The notes beneath the pieces were generated by a model that did no database searches, had not been told where the DNA came from, and worked only from the letters and a program-made list of their open reading frames with translations. A stretch of 64,000 nucleotides of DNA, taken from NCBI RefSeq assembly GCF_000332645.1, contig NZ_AMXN01000002.1, forward strand, positions 620,001-684,000, in the 5' to 3' direction. This document shows positions 27,448-37,181 of this stretch, in pieces (the first letter of the stretch is position 1; each line of letters begins with the position of its first letter). The position numbers were made by a program, and so were the translations under genes. The stretch comes from Bacillus inaquosorum KCTC 13429 (GTDB taxonomy: Bacteria > Bacillota > Bacilli > Bacillales > Bacillaceae).

Positions 27448-28746
27448 ATGTTTCATCTAAAAGAGCAGCAAACGTCCATAAAGCAAGAAATCATAGCAGG
27501 GCTGACGACCTTTTTCACAATGGTCTATATCGTCGTGGTTAATCCGGTCATTCTGGCTAACGCCGGAGTTCCTTTCGACCAGGTTTTCACCGCAACGATT
27601 ATTGCCTCCATTGTCGGAACGCTGTGGATGGCCCTGGCAGCAAATTATCCGATTGCTATTGCGCCCGGCATGGGCTTGAACGCTTATTTAGCCTTTCATG
27701 TCGTAAGCGCAAGCGATGGCGGCATCACATACGCAACAGCTTTCAGCGCCGTATTTACAGCAGGGGTTCTCTTCATTATTCTATCGTTAACGCCTTTAAG
27801 AAAACAACTTATAGAAGCAATTCCAAACAATTTAAAATACGGGATCACAACAGGGATCGGGCTGTTTATTGCTTTTATCGGTTTGCGGCAGGCGGGAATT
27901 GTGGCGGCTGATGAGTCAAACCTGGTTACTCTCGGCAATCTTCATTCACCTGGTGTTATTTTAACGCTGATCGGCCTTTTGATCAGTGTGGTTCTGATGG
28001 TGCTGAATGTACGCGGCGCTTTATTTATCGGAATGGCAGCTACCGCTTTGATCGCCTTTTTTACCGGCCAGCTGCATTTTTCGAAGGGTTTTATGTCACT
28101 TCCTCATTTGCCGGAAGGATTGATCATCTCAAATCCATTTTCCGCTTTTGGCGATGTCGTTCACCACGGCCTGTACGCTGTTGTCTTTTCTTTTCTTTTG
28201 GTAACGATATTTGATACGACCGGCACGATGATCGGTGTTGCAGAGCAAGCCGGGCTAATGAAGAACAACAAGCTTCCGAACGTGCGAAAAGCGCTGCTTG
28301 CCGATTCAACGGCGACGACAGTAGGAGCTGTTTTCGGCACAAGTCCAACGACTGCATTTATCGAATCTTCCGCTGGTGTCGCAGCTGGGGGAAGAACTGG
28401 GCTTACGGCTTTGACTGTTGCGGTGATGTTTGCGGTTTCAATGTTTTTCAGTCCGCTTGTCAGCGCCTTGTCCGGCATAGCCGCCATCACCTCTCCTGCT
28501 TTGATTATTGTCGGCAGCCTGATGATGGGCTCGGTTTCCAATATGAACTGGAAAGAGATGGACGAGGCATTTCCAGCGTTTCTCGTCATTCTGGCCATGC
28601 CTTTGACATCCAGCATTTCTACAGGAATTGCGCTTGGCTTTATTTCATATCCGATCGTAAAAGCAGCGCGGGGAAAATGGAGAGAGATTCATCCGCTCGT
28701 CATTATTTTCGCCATTCTGTTTTTCATCCAGCTGTTTATTTTATAA
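27448..28746 (+). CDS. pbuO: PbuO, guanine/hypoxanthine permease
   Basis: 432-residue integral membrane protein of the AzgA-like branch of the NCS2 permeases, with about 12-13 hydrophobic segments. Family stretches include APGMGLNAYLAF, FDTTGTMIGVAEQAG and SPTTAFIESSAGVAAGGRTG. PbuO takes up guanine and hypoxanthine with PbuG-like specificity. The ATG at 27448 has GGAGGA 6 bases upstream. Divergent from ytjP, with PurBox-like elements in between and its own terminator at the end. Confidence 0.95.
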   Translation: MFHLKEQQTSIKQEIIAGLTTFFTMVYIVVVNPVILANAGVPFDQVFTATIIASIVGTLWMALAANYPIAIAPGMGLNAYLAFHVVSASDGGITYATAFSAVFTAGVLFIILSLTPLRKQLIEAIPNNLKYGITTGIGLFIAFIGLRQAGIVAADESNLVTLGNLHSPGVILTLIGLLISVVLMVLNVRGALFIGMAATALIAFFTGQLHFSKGFMSLPHLPEGLIISNPFSAFGDVVHHGLYAVVFSFLLVTIFDTTGTMIGVAEQAGLMKNNKLPNVRKALLADSTATTVGAVFGTSPTTAFIESSAGVAAGGRTGLTALTVAVMFAVSMFFSPLVSALSGIAAITSPALIIVGSLMMGSVSNMNWKEMDEAFPAFLVILAMPLTSSISTGIALGFISYPIVKAARGKWREIHPLVIIFAILFFIQLFIL

Positions 28747-28756
28747 CACATACAGA

Positions 28757-28787
28757 AAACCCAAACGCCAGCCGTTTGGGTTTTTTA
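28757..28787. terminator. Terminator of pbuO, shared with ythQ
   Basis: CCCAAACG / CGTTTGGG with a 5-base loop then TTTTTT on the plus strand. On the minus strand GGGTTTTC follows, weaker. The ythQ stop codon lies in the T-run. Confidence 0.85.
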
Positions 28788-29942
28788 TGTAAACCATAAA
28801 GAGACAGCGGCCGCTAAAAAACAGCAGGCGACAAACGCATAATGCAGCGTGTGTATACAGCTTTTTCTGGCTCGGTAATACTCATCACTTTCCTTATCGG
28901 CTCCAATTAAAATAGGCGCATCCATCACTTTGTCAAAGATAAGCGTAAGGATATAACGGCAAACGATTGTATACACCAGCAGCGCAATCAGCTTCAGCCA
29001 AATCGGGGTCATAAAGATTAGAATGATGACTGCTGACAACAGCATGTACATCCGCCTCGTATACTCGCCATTCCTCAGCATGACTTTAAAAAACAATTCC
29101 TTATAGCCAGTGCAGATCGTTCGACTTTTAAATATCCTTCTTGAATTCCGGTATAATAACGGTTTTCTTCTCATCCTGTCTTTCACTTTCGGGATTCCCG
29201 CCTCCTGGCTCATCATCATCACAAGCCCGGCAAGCGCCAACCTGCTTTTTTTCTCTTCAGTCACCTCTGCTTCAAAAGCCGAGAACGAAGCTGCCTTGGT
29301 CAAACCGCGGACGAATGCAACAATCAAAAACAAAATGCCAATGAGCGTAAGCAAACGCCACTCAGTGAAAACGATCAGGACAGCAGAACCAGAGAAAAGA
29401 ACAGCTCTGAGAAGAATTTCGGCAATCCGTCTCGAAATGGAGCGCAGCTTTCTGATCCTGTCTTGCTTTAAGGATAAAAAGAATGTATGAAGGCCAAACA
29501 GGTAACACAATAGAGCAGCACCTTCTGCCAATGTGATATGAACAGAATGACTGATAAAGGGAAGGACAATGAAAAAGAGCAGCAGCCATTTGGCCAGCGT
29601 GACCAAAAAAGAATACACCAGCGCATGCCGTTTTAGCTGATAGATCATCTCTTTCTTTTGCAGCAAAAACACTTTGTCCGCTTCCATTAAAAACGTATGG
29701 ATCGAGCCAGTACACACGATCAGCACGCACACAGCGTACAGCCATCTCCATTCCAACACCTCAGACCACTCATAAATAAGGCCTCTTCCGTTCATCAAAT
29801 CAATATAATGATAGATGACAAAAGCAAGCGCCGGCAAAACAATGTAGAGAGCGACTGTCCAGTCAATAACCGCATGCAATACCTTAAACTGATACCTGTA
29901 ATAGTCAAGCAGCCTTCGAAAAAAGAGCGATCGGCCGTTCAT
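28785..29942 (-). CDS. ythQ: YthQ, ABC transporter membrane subunit (EcsB-like)
   Basis: 385 residues with roughly 8-10 hydrophobic segments and basic loops, resembling EcsB-type ABC exporters. Substrate unknown. The ATG overlaps the stop codon of ythP (ATGA), so the permease and ATPase are translationally coupled. AAGGTGAT lies 5 bases before the start. The C-terminus ends at the pbuO terminator. B. subtilis EcsAB affects secretion and competence; whether YthPQ has a similar job is not known. Confidence 0.88.
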   Translation of the reverse strand: MNGRSLFFRRLLDYYRYQFKVLHAVIDWTVALYIVLPALAFVIYHYIDLMNGRGLIYEWSEVLEWRWLYAVCVLIVCTGSIHTFLMEADKVFLLQKKEMIYQLKRHALVYSFLVTLAKWLLLFFIVLPFISHSVHITLAEGAALLCYLFGLHTFFLSLKQDRIRKLRSISRRIAEILLRAVLFSGSAVLIVFTEWRLLTLIGILFLIVAFVRGLTKAASFSAFEAEVTEEKKSRLALAGLVMMMSQEAGIPKVKDRMRRKPLLYRNSRRIFKSRTICTGYKELFFKVMLRNGEYTRRMYMLLSAVIILIFMTPIWLKLIALLVYTIVCRYILTLIFDKVMDAPILIGADKESDEYYRARKSCIHTLHYAFVACCFLAAAVSLWFT

Positions 29943-30649
29943 AACCGATCACCTTGGACTGCCTGATAAAAACAGTCAAGCAATGACTGCTCCTCTGATC
30001 CAGTCTGCTCCTGAATATCTTTTAACGTGCCTTGGAGAAATAAAGATCCTTTCTCAATCATGTAAAACCGATCGCAAATTTTTTCTGCCGTATCGAGTAC
30101 GTGTGTGCACATAAGGATGCCGGCTCCCCGTTCTTTTTCAGCCTTAAGCATGTCCACAAAGCGTTTCGTCGATATCGGATCAAGTCCGATAAATGGTTCA
30201 TCGATCACATACATATCCGGCTTAGAGAGAAAAGCCTGTATAAGCATCAGTTTTTGCTGCATGCCTTTTGAAAAAGTGACAGGCAGCTCATGCATAACAT
30301 GATCAAGCGAAAACGTCTGCAGCAGGCGTTCGGCCCGAGGCGCAAATTCACTCTCCTCAATACCGTGCAGCGTGCTGATCAGGTCCAAATGCTCCCACAG
30401 CGTCAGTTCTTCGTAAAAGGACGGATGCTCCGGAATATATGCAAATGAACAGTCATTCCAGGCAATATGCCCTTTAAAGTCTTCTGAGAGGCCGAGTATC
30501 GCCTTGATTGCGGTGCTTTTTCCGGCGCCGTTAGCTCCGATTAACCCGACAAGCTCGCCTTTTCCGACTTCCAAAAACACATCGGTGAGCACTTTTTTTC
30601 GGCTTGTGTACCCGGCCTGCTCTATCGAAGCTTCAAGTAATACTGTCAA
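29939..30649 (-). CDS. ythP: YthP, ABC transporter ATP-binding protein
   Basis: 236-residue ATPase. Walker A GANGAGKST (about 38-46), the signature variant FSKGMQQKL in place of LSGGQ, Walker B YVIDEPFIGLD and the H-loop CTHVL are complete. It powers YthQ, whose gene overlaps its stop by 4 bases. The start is TTG, with GGAGGTGAG about 9 bases before it. Divergent from ytzE across a 287-base gap. Confidence 0.92.
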   Translation of the reverse strand: MTVLLEASIEQAGYTSRKKVLTDVFLEVGKGELVGLIGANGAGKSTAIKAILGLSEDFKGHIAWNDCSFAYIPEHPSFYEELTLWEHLDLISTLHGIEESEFAPRAERLLQTFSLDHVMHELPVTFSKGMQQKLMLIQAFLSKPDMYVIDEPFIGLDPISTKRFVDMLKAEKERGAGILMCTHVLDTAEKICDRFYMIEKGSLFLQGTLKDIQEQTGSEEQSLLDCFYQAVQGDRL

Positions 30650-30936
30650 ATCTCACTCACCTCCAAAATTTACTACGAAACAGAATAAAAAAAGTTTCTT
30701 TAACCATAATAATATTGAGTCGAAATACATAGTAATCCAACAAGGATGGCTGCCCAACTAAAATTGGAAAAAATTAATAGGAGTTATCCCTAGATTCATC
30801 ACTGCGATATCGTGTATAATGAGGGCGAATTATCTAAAACAATAGATGTCTGCCTTTGTTGCTATTTCGTACGCAGTTGATAGTCGTGAGTTGTGGTTAG
30901 TCAAGTCCATCCGATCTTATGATAGGGAGTGGTTTT
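30650..30936. other. Gap between ythP and ytzE
   Basis: 287 bases without a gene. A good -10 box TATAAT (30815-30820) faces ytzE, but I see no convincing -35. The long leader from there to ytzE (about 110 bases) shows no clear hairpin or T-run. Confidence 0.35.
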
Positions 30937-31158
30937 TTGAAACCTTCAACAAACCGTATGCTAACTCGAATCAAATCAGTTTACATGTTTATCCAAGAAA
31001 AAGGTCTTGTGACAACACAGGAACTGGTTGACGAATTCGGCATTACACCTAGAACGATTCAAAGAGACTTAAATGTGTTGGCATACAATGATCTTGTTCA
31101 TAGTCCAAGCCGTGGCAAGTGGGAGACAACGAGAAAGAAAGTAAAGATTACCTCATAA
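30937..31158 (+). CDS. ytzE: YtzE, small DeoR-type helix-turn-helix protein
   Basis: 73 residues, essentially only the N-terminal winged helix-turn-helix of DeoR regulators (VTTQELVDEFGITPRTIQRDLN, about residues 25-46); the sugar-phosphate-binding domain is absent. It probably binds DNA, but its ligand and targets are unknown. The start is TTG at 30937 with AGGGAGTGG upstream; an ATG-less longer frame begins at 30919. It ends before the terminator shared with ytzG. Confidence 0.9.
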   Translation: MKPSTNRMLTRIKSVYMFIQEKGLVTTQELVDEFGITPRTIQRDLNVLAYNDLVHSPSRGKWETTRKKVKITS

Positions 31159-31174
31159 ATTTGAAAAATTACAT

Positions 31175-31278
31175 AGGGCCGCCTGAGAGCGGCCTGATAG
31201 ATACGGGGCGAAGAAACTTCTGAGCCTTGTTTTTGTGTGCTTATAAATAAAACCCCGCATTCGGTATGCGGGGTTTTT
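31175..31278. terminator. Bidirectional terminator ytzE / ytzG, with an extra hairpin
   Basis: AACCCCGCAT / ATGCGGGGTT (31250-31275) with T-runs on both sides is the terminator. A second stem GGCCGC / GCGGCC (31177-31194) just after ytzE has no T-run; it may protect the mRNA end. Confidence 0.8.
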
Positions 31279-31998
31279 TCATGCTTGCGGCTCGTTCAGC
31301 CACTTAAGTTCTTCATCTGTAAGCTCACGGTATTCTCCCGGCGCCAGGGCAGGATCCAAGGAAACACGCCCCATCGAAAGCCGCTTCAGATAAATCACTT
31401 CATTGCCGACAGCCTTAGCCATCTGCTTGACCTGATGGTATTTTCCTTCTGTAATCGTCAGGTATATCACGGTATTGCCGTTGTCGTTTGCTTTGATTTC
31501 CGCTTTTGCCGGCTTTGTTTTATAGCCGCCTTCTATGTAGACACCTGCTTCCAAATCGGAGATGTCTTCCGGCGAAACATGTGATTTTAAATGGACTTCA
31601 TACGTTTTTGGAACATGCTTTTTAGGCGATAGAAGCCGATGTGCAAGCTGGCCGTCGTTTGTGAGCAGCAAAAAGCCCTCTGTATCTTTATCAAGCCTGC
31701 CGGCCGGAAACGGCTCAAATCTCATCTCTTCCGGCGTCAGCAGATCAACCACTGTTTGCTGCCGGCTGTCCTCAGTAGCCGACAGCACCCCCTGCGGCTT
31801 ATTCATCATGAGATAAATGAACTCCCGGTAATCAATCGGTTCTCCGTAAACGGTTACCTCCTGAGTATCAGGATCAACGTGCGTCTTTACATCTTTGGCC
31901 GGTTTGCCGTCAACCATGACAGCCCCCGACTTCACAACGGTTTTGACTTCTTTTCTGGAACCATATCCGCTGTTGGCAAGCAGCTTATCAAGCCTCAT
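31279..31998 (-). CDS. ytzG: YtzG, RsuA-family rRNA pseudouridine synthase
   Basis: 239 residues. An N-terminal S4 RNA-binding domain (about 1-60; MRLDKLLANSGYGSRKEVK) precedes the RsuA catalytic domain with the active-site Asp in GRLDKDTEGFLLLTNDG (about 100-116) and KYHQVKQMAKAVG. It should convert a uridine of 16S rRNA to pseudouridine, as RsuA does in E. coli (position 516). AAAGGAG is 9 bases before the ATG, just past a hairpin ending ytgP. Confidence 0.92.
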   Translation of the reverse strand: MRLDKLLANSGYGSRKEVKTVVKSGAVMVDGKPAKDVKTHVDPDTQEVTVYGEPIDYREFIYLMMNKPQGVLSATEDSRQQTVVDLLTPEEMRFEPFPAGRLDKDTEGFLLLTNDGQLAHRLLSPKKHVPKTYEVHLKSHVSPEDISDLEAGVYIEGGYKTKPAKAEIKANDNGNTVIYLTITEGKYHQVKQMAKAVGNEVIYLKRLSMGRVSLDPALAPGEYRELTDEELKWLNEPQA

Positions 31999-32014
31999 TC
32001 CTAATCTCTCCTTT

Positions 32015-32046
32015 ATAAAAGAAAGCCCGCAGCATGCGAGCCCTCT
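32015..32046 (-). terminator. Hairpin ending murJ (ytgP), just before ytzG
   Basis: GCTCGC / GCGGGC with a 5-base loop plus wobble pairs, followed by TTTCTTTTAT on the minus strand. It lies directly upstream of the ytzG ribosome site and probably lets some read-through pass. Confidence 0.6.
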
Positions 32047-32066
32047 ATTTCTTCATATCTTGTTCA

Positions 32067-33701
32067 TCAGCCGGCATGTCTGCCTCTCTTTAAGAAACCG
32101 GGCAAACGGCGGCCTAATATTTTCTGCAAAAATCCTAACCGGTAGGCGCAATACAGGTAGACAGCTCCGCCAACAGCGGCCGCAATCACCACAACGATCG
32201 CAGCTTGCACCTGACCATCCTGATAGGAAATAAAGAAGCTTAATACCCACTGTACGATTTTCACGGCTATACCCATAATGGCTGACAAGACAAGCATCAA
32301 AACAGTCCGTTTGACTAATATCTTATACGAATAGCCTGCATGGCGCTTAATCATGATAAATCCGTATAAAAGCGAAGCGATATATCCAAGCGCCGTTGCT
32401 AAAATCGCACCGTCAGCCTGCATCAGCTTGATCAGCGGAACATTCAGCACAAGCTTGATCACAACGCCGATCACAAGGCTGACAACCGCAAATTTTTGTT
32501 TATTGATTCCTTGCAGAATGGCTGCGTTGACCGTAAACAAAGAGAACAAAATCGCAACTGGCGAATACCAAAGCAGAATGTCTGCCCCCAGTTCAGGATG
32601 CAGGCTTTCTGACCCGTAAAAGAATGTATACGTCGGCCCTGCCAATACAGAGATCCCGACAACAGCCGGAATAATTAAAAACAGGATCGTCTGCATCGTT
32701 TGGTTAATCTGCTGATTCAGCAGTTTATAGTTTCCGCTTGTAAACGATTCAGTAATCGTTGGAATTAATGTCAGTCCGAAAGCAGTTGCAAGGGAAACCG
32801 GGATCATGACGAGCTTCTGCACATACAGGGTAAGAATCGCCATCATGTCCTGGCTGATGGCTTGATTGCCGGCTTCAATCATTGCTTTGTTAAACGTATT
32901 TGTATCAATATAGTTATACAAAGGGATGGCTAGTCCGACAAAAACGTACGGAGCGGCATAGCTGAACAGCTCGAGGAACATTTTCTTGTAGCTTAAGTTT
33001 GCTGTCGGCCCCGTATTCGGCATCATCGCCAATAGGTTGCCCTTCCGTTTGTTCCAATAAATATACAGCACGATCAGTCCTCCGAAGGCGCCGATCAGCG
33101 CTGCGAAGGTCGCATAACCGACAGCGATTACAAGGCCGCCGTTGAAAACCTTCAAAATTAAGAATGTCGCACTTAATAAAAAGATGATGCGGACAATCTG
33201 TTCAACGACTTGGGAAACGGCTGTCGGCCCCATCATTTGGTGCCCTTGAAAGAATCCCCGGACAAGGCTCATAATCGGCACGACCAAAAGCGCTAAGCTG
33301 ACCATGCGGATGACATAAACGACATGGTCAATTGTCAGGCCGTTATTATCCTTGCCTCCCAGCGATATTTCCGCAAAAATCGGCGCTGATAAATACAGAA
33401 TGAAGAAGGCAATCATTCCTGTGACAAGCATAATCGACATGCCCGCCTTGAGCATTTTTCTGCTTGTTTCATAATCCCCTTTGGAATTATATTTGGAAAC
33501 AAATTTAGAAACGGCAGCAGGAAAGCCCATCGTAGCAATATTCAAAAATAAAGTATATTGGTTGTATCCGTATTGAAATAATGCACCGCCTGTCGCTCCG
33601 ACCATAATGCTGAAAGGAATTAAATAGACCATTCCCAGAATCCGTGATATATATGTACCGAGCGTTAACACAAACGTGCCTCTTAACAGTTTGCTTGACA
33701 T
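32067..33701 (-). CDS. murJ: YtgP (MurJ), MOP-family lipid II flippase
   Basis: 544-residue integral membrane protein with about 14 hydrophobic segments, of the polysaccharide-transporter/MviN branch of the MOP superfamily. B. subtilis YtgP is the MurJ flippase that moves lipid II across the membrane for cell-wall synthesis, redundant with Amj. It lies upstream of ytzG on the same strand and is convergent-free on its 5' side. GGTGATG lies about 9 bases before the ATG. Confidence 0.93.
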   Translation of the reverse strand: MSSKLLRGTFVLTLGTYISRILGMVYLIPFSIMVGATGGALFQYGYNQYTLFLNIATMGFPAAVSKFVSKYNSKGDYETSRKMLKAGMSIMLVTGMIAFFILYLSAPIFAEISLGGKDNNGLTIDHVVYVIRMVSLALLVVPIMSLVRGFFQGHQMMGPTAVSQVVEQIVRIIFLLSATFLILKVFNGGLVIAVGYATFAALIGAFGGLIVLYIYWNKRKGNLLAMMPNTGPTANLSYKKMFLELFSYAAPYVFVGLAIPLYNYIDTNTFNKAMIEAGNQAISQDMMAILTLYVQKLVMIPVSLATAFGLTLIPTITESFTSGNYKLLNQQINQTMQTILFLIIPAVVGISVLAGPTYTFFYGSESLHPELGADILLWYSPVAILFSLFTVNAAILQGINKQKFAVVSLVIGVVIKLVLNVPLIKLMQADGAILATALGYIASLLYGFIMIKRHAGYSYKILVKRTVLMLVLSAIMGIAVKIVQWVLSFFISYQDGQVQAAIVVVIAAAVGGAVYLYCAYRLGFLQKILGRRLPGFLKRGRHAG

Positions 33702-33906
33702 GTTTCTTCATCACCATTTTCTACGAAGATTCAACTTTTCTATTTTACCACAACTGGGCATTTAGACGGTAATAAATACAAAAGCAATCTTGTGAACGAT
33801 TCAGGTTCGCGGCAAAAGACGTTTAAGGAGAGGCTTTCTTTCGCTATAATAGTACTGCGGACGGGGTGTTCGCATACGAAATGGAAAAAGAAAGTTGATG
33901 ATAAAG

Positions 33907-35169
33907 ATGAAACAGTATGACGTAATCGTAATAGGCGGAGGCCCTTCAGGCTTGATGGCTGCAATTGCAGCAGGAGAACAGGGCGCTGATGTTTTGCTGA
34001 TAGATAAAGGAAATAAATTAGGCCGAAAACTCGCGATTTCCGGGGGCGGCCGCTGCAATGTGACGAACCGCCTTCCTGTGGAAGAAATTATTAAGCACAT
34101 CCCCGGCAACGGGCGGTTTTTATACAGCGCGTTTTCTGAATTTAATAACGAAGACATTATCAAGTTTTTTGAAAATCTCGGCATTCAATTGAAGGAAGAA
34201 GATCACGGCCGGATGTTTCCTGTGACAGACAAAGCCCAAAGTGTCGTTGACGCGCTGTTAAACAGGCTGAAACAGCTCCGCGTAACGATCAGAACGAACG
34301 AGAAAATTAAATCTGTCATATATGAAGATGGACAGACAGCAGGGATTGTGACGAATAACGGCGAAATGATCCATAGCCAGGCAGTCATTATCGCTGTCGG
34401 CGGTAAAAGTGTGCCTCATACCGGAAGCACGGGAGACGGCTATGAATGGGCAGAAGCCGCAGGCCATACTGTAACAGAGCTGTTTCCGACAGAGGTTCCT
34501 GTCACATCTTCCGAACCGTTCATTAAGCAAAAAACACTTCAGGGCTTATCACTAAGAGATGTCGCCGTCAGTGTGTTAAATAAAAAAGGCAAACCGATCA
34601 TCACACATAAAATGGACATGCTGTTTACCCATTTCGGCCTCTCGGGACCTGCCATTCTCAGATGCAGCCAATTTGTCGTAAAAGAGCTGAAAAAACAGCC
34701 TCAAGTGCCGATCAGAATTGACTTGTATCCGGATATCAATGAAGAAACGCTATTCCAAAAGATGTACAAAGAACTGAAGGAAGCACCGAAAAAAGCCATT
34801 AAAAACGTACTGAAGCCTTGGATGCAGGAGCGCTATCTCCTATTCTTGCTCGAAAAAAACGGCATCTCTCCGAACGTATCGTATTCTGAGCTGCCGAAGG
34901 ACCCTTTCAGACAATTTGTAAAGGACTGCAAGCAGTTTACCGTTCTCGCAAACGGCACGCTGTCTCTTGATAAGGCATTTGTTACGGGTGGCGGGGTATC
35001 TGTAAAAGAAATTGACCCGAAAAAGATGGCATCTAAAAAAATGGAGGGCCTGTATTTTTGCGGCGAAATCTTGGATATCCACGGCTATACAGGCGGATAC
35101 AATATTACGTCCGCCCTTGTAACAGGCAGACTCGCGGGGCTCAATGCCGGACAATTCGCCCGTTCTTAA
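33907..35169 (+). CDS. ytfP: YtfP, FAD-dependent oxidoreductase (HI0933/BaiN-like)
   Basis: 420 residues with an N-terminal FAD Rossmann fold ([14 protein letters not shown], about 6-19), the family [16 protein letters not shown], and a C-terminal [20 protein letters not shown] with the final FAD stretch [19 protein letters not shown]. The substrate is unknown. The start is uncertain: TTG 33895, ATG 33898 and ATG 33907 are all in frame with weak ribosome sites; I use 33907, which gives the length usual for this protein. No terminator is seen after it. Confidence 0.9.
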   Translation: MKQYDVIVIGGGPSGLMAAIAAGEQGADVLLIDKGNKLGRKLAISGGGRCNVTNRLPVEEIIKHIPGNGRFLYSAFSEFNNEDIIKFFENLGIQLKEEDHGRMFPVTDKAQSVVDALLNRLKQLRVTIRTNEKIKSVIYEDGQTAGIVTNNGEMIHSQAVIIAVGGKSVPHTGSTGDGYEWAEAAGHTVTELFPTEVPVTSSEPFIKQKTLQGLSLRDVAVSVLNKKGKPIITHKMDMLFTHFGLSGPAILRCSQFVVKELKKQPQVPIRIDLYPDINEETLFQKMYKELKEAPKKAIKNVLKPWMQERYLLFLLEKNGISPNVSYSELPKDPFRQFVKDCKQFTVLANGTLSLDKAFVTGGGVSVKEIDPKKMASKKMEGLYFCGEILDIHGYTGGYNITSALVTGRLAGLNAGQFARS

Positions 35170-35359
35170 CCATTACTTTTTAAACTCTTACCATAAACCG
35201 AACATTTGAACATTATCCGCATTCATGTTAGGGTGGGACTTGTTTTGTTTCACCTGATTGCGGGGTAATTTTAAGAGAGGGATGATCTGCCAGCGTACGA
35301 CCATACTAAGCCTACGAGCAAGATATAGGCGTACACAAAAATTTAGAGGGTGAGAAATT
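35170..35359 (+). promoter_or_regulatory. opuD upstream region with a lone PurBox-like element
   Basis: 190 bases. TAAACCGAACATT (35203-35215) matches 12 of 13 positions of the PurBox consensus, but no inverted partner is seen. opuD is known to be induced by high osmolarity; its -35/-10 boxes are not clear by eye. Confidence 0.3.
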
Positions 35360-36895
35360 TTGAAACATATATCTAGTGTATTTTGGATTGTGATTGTTAT
35401 CACAGCTGCAGCTGTATTGTGGGGCGTTATTTCTCCTGACAGCCTGCAAAACGTGTCTCAATCCGCACAAGCATTTATCACCAATTCATTTGGTTGGTAT
35501 TATCTTTTAGTTGTCTCTTTGTTTGTCGGGTTCTGTCTCTTTTTGATTTTCAGCCCGATCGGAAAAATCAAACTCGGAAAACCCGATGAAAAACCGGAAT
35601 TCGGGTTATTATCATGGTTTGCCATGCTGTTCAGCGCAGGCATGGGAATCGGCTTAGTATTTTATGGTGCGGCTGAACCGATCAGCCATTACGCAATTAG
35701 CTCTCCATCAGGTGAAACAGAAACCGCCCAAGCCTTCAGAGATGCGCTCCGCTATACGTTTTTCCACTGGGGTCTGCATGCTTGGGCCATTTATGCCGTC
35801 GTGGCATTATGCATCGCCTATTTCCAATTCCGTAAAGGCGCTCCCGGATTAATCAGCAGCACGCTGTCACCGATTCTCGGCGATAAAGTAAACGGCCCGA
35901 TCGGCAAATTGATTGACTGTATTGCTGTTTTCGCCACTGTTGTCGGGGTGTCGACGAGTCTTGGTCTCGGTGCAACCCAAATTAACGGCGGTTTGAATTA
36001 CCTGTTCGGCATTCCGAATAACTTTGGCGTTCAATTTATTTTAATTGCCATTGTGACAGTGCTCTTTTTACTTTCTGCGTGGAGCGGACTCGGAAAAGGC
36101 ATTAAGTATCTGAGCAACATCAACATGGCATTGGCCGGATTGTTAATGCTGTTTATGCTCGTCGTCGGGCCTACTGTGCTGATTATGAACTCATTTACAG
36201 ATTCTATCGGGCAATATATTCAAAATATCGTTCAAATGAGCTTCAGACTGGCACCGAACGATCCTGAAAAACGCGAATGGATTAACGGCTGGACAATTTT
36301 CTATTGGGCATGGTGGATTTCATGGTCACCATTTGTCGGCATTTTCATCGCCCGTGTGTCCAGAGGCCGGACGATCCGCGAATTTTTAATCGGCGTCTTG
36401 GTGACACCTTGTATTTTGGCATTTCTATGGTTCTCTATTTTTGGCGTATCAGCCATGGATCTTCAGCAGAAAGGCACGTTCAATGTGGCAAAGATGTCAA
36501 CTGAAACGATGCTGTTCGGAACACTTGATCACTATCCGCTGACAATGGTGACATCGATCCTTGCATTGGTTCTGATCGCTGTATTCTTTATCACATCTGC
36601 TGATTCAGCGACATTCGTGCTGGGCATGCAGACGTCGTACGGTTCATTAAACCCGGCGAACTCTGTGAAGCTCAGCTGGGGCATCATTCAGTCCGCCATG
36701 GCGGCTGTGCTCCTATATTCCGGCGGGCTTGCCGCTTTGCAAAACACAGCGATTCTGGCAGCACTGCCGTTTTCTATCGTCATCCTGCTGATGATTGCCG
36801 CTCTTTATAAATCACTCTCAAAAGAACGAAGAGAGATCAGAAAAGCGGAGAAAATCGATAAACCGAGAAGTCCAAGAGTGAAAAAGGCTTATTAA
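35360..36895 (+). CDS. opuD: OpuD, glycine betaine transporter (BCCT family)
   Basis: 511 residues with 12 membrane segments. BCCT signatures are clear: [14 protein letters not shown] (glycine-rich TM3 motif) and the Trp-rich [24 protein letters not shown] box (TM8). It imports glycine betaine, driven by Na+, as an osmoprotectant. The basic C-terminal tail ([22 protein letters not shown]) is typical of osmosensing BCCT carriers. The start is TTG with GAGGGTGAG upstream. It ends at a perfect 13-base-pair terminator. Confidence 0.96.
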   Translation: MKHISSVFWIVIVITAAAVLWGVISPDSLQNVSQSAQAFITNSFGWYYLLVVSLFVGFCLFLIFSPIGKIKLGKPDEKPEFGLLSWFAMLFSAGMGIGLVFYGAAEPISHYAISSPSGETETAQAFRDALRYTFFHWGLHAWAIYAVVALCIAYFQFRKGAPGLISSTLSPILGDKVNGPIGKLIDCIAVFATVVGVSTSLGLGATQINGGLNYLFGIPNNFGVQFILIAIVTVLFLLSAWSGLGKGIKYLSNINMALAGLLMLFMLVVGPTVLIMNSFTDSIGQYIQNIVQMSFRLAPNDPEKREWINGWTIFYWAWWISWSPFVGIFIARVSRGRTIREFLIGVLVTPCILAFLWFSIFGVSAMDLQQKGTFNVAKMSTETMLFGTLDHYPLTMVTSILALVLIAVFFITSADSATFVLGMQTSYGSLNPANSVKLSWGIIQSAMAAVLLYSGGLAALQNTAILAALPFSIVILLMIAALYKSLSKERREIRKAEKIDKPRSPRVKKAY

Positions 36896-36935
36896 CAAAA
36901 AAGATCTTTCCGCGCCCGCGGAAAGATCTTTTTAT
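36895..36935. terminator. Bidirectional terminator opuD / cse60
   Basis: AAGATCTTTCCGC / GCGGAAAGATCTT, 13 perfect pairs, loop GCCC, A-run and T-run on either side. Confidence 0.95.
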
Positions 36936-37114
36936 TTGCGATATAAAATAAGGGCGGAAAAACAGTAAAGCTGCTCGCCGTCTGGATCGCACGCCGCCGA
37001 AACCGTATATTTGATATCAATCAGCTGCTCCTCCGATATCCCTTTTAAAAATGAATTGATTTCCGTCTGTAGGTCTTTTTCATGCTCTTCATCAAATATT
37101 GCTACCTTCAGCAT
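36932..37114 (-). CDS. cse60: Cse60, small sporulation protein
   Basis: 60 residues: FDEEHEKDLQTEINSFL and a C-terminal LYCFSALILYRK pattern typical of the Cse60 (YteV, DUF2758) family. In B. subtilis it is made in the mother cell under sigma-E; its role is unknown. A sigma-E promoter could not be placed confidently. GAAAGGAGAG precedes the ATG. Its stop abuts the opuD terminator. Confidence 0.85.
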   Translation of the reverse strand: MLKVAIFDEEHEKDLQTEINSFLKGISEEQLIDIKYTVSAACDPDGEQLYCFSALILYRK

Positions 37115-37181
37115 CTTATCCGCTCTCCTTTCTCTATCAATCTATTCCGTTTGGAACAGCGTTATGATAGAGAAATGATGA

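Noticed and set aside
28161..28616. 151-residue open frame antisense to pbuO
   Set aside because: It lies wholly inside the well-supported pbuO gene, has no ribosome site and its sequence has no recognisable fold; it is a codon-bias shadow.
29110..29490. 126-residue plus-strand frame inside ythQ
   Set aside because: It is antisense to the permease gene and low in complexity, with no ribosome site.
31177..31194. GGCCGC hairpin after ytzE as the main terminator
   Set aside because: No T-run follows; the hairpin at 31250-31275 with T-runs is the real terminator.
37114..37181. Sigma-E promoter for cse60
   Set aside because: Some CATA-like boxes are present upstream, but none gives both boxes at acceptable spacing.
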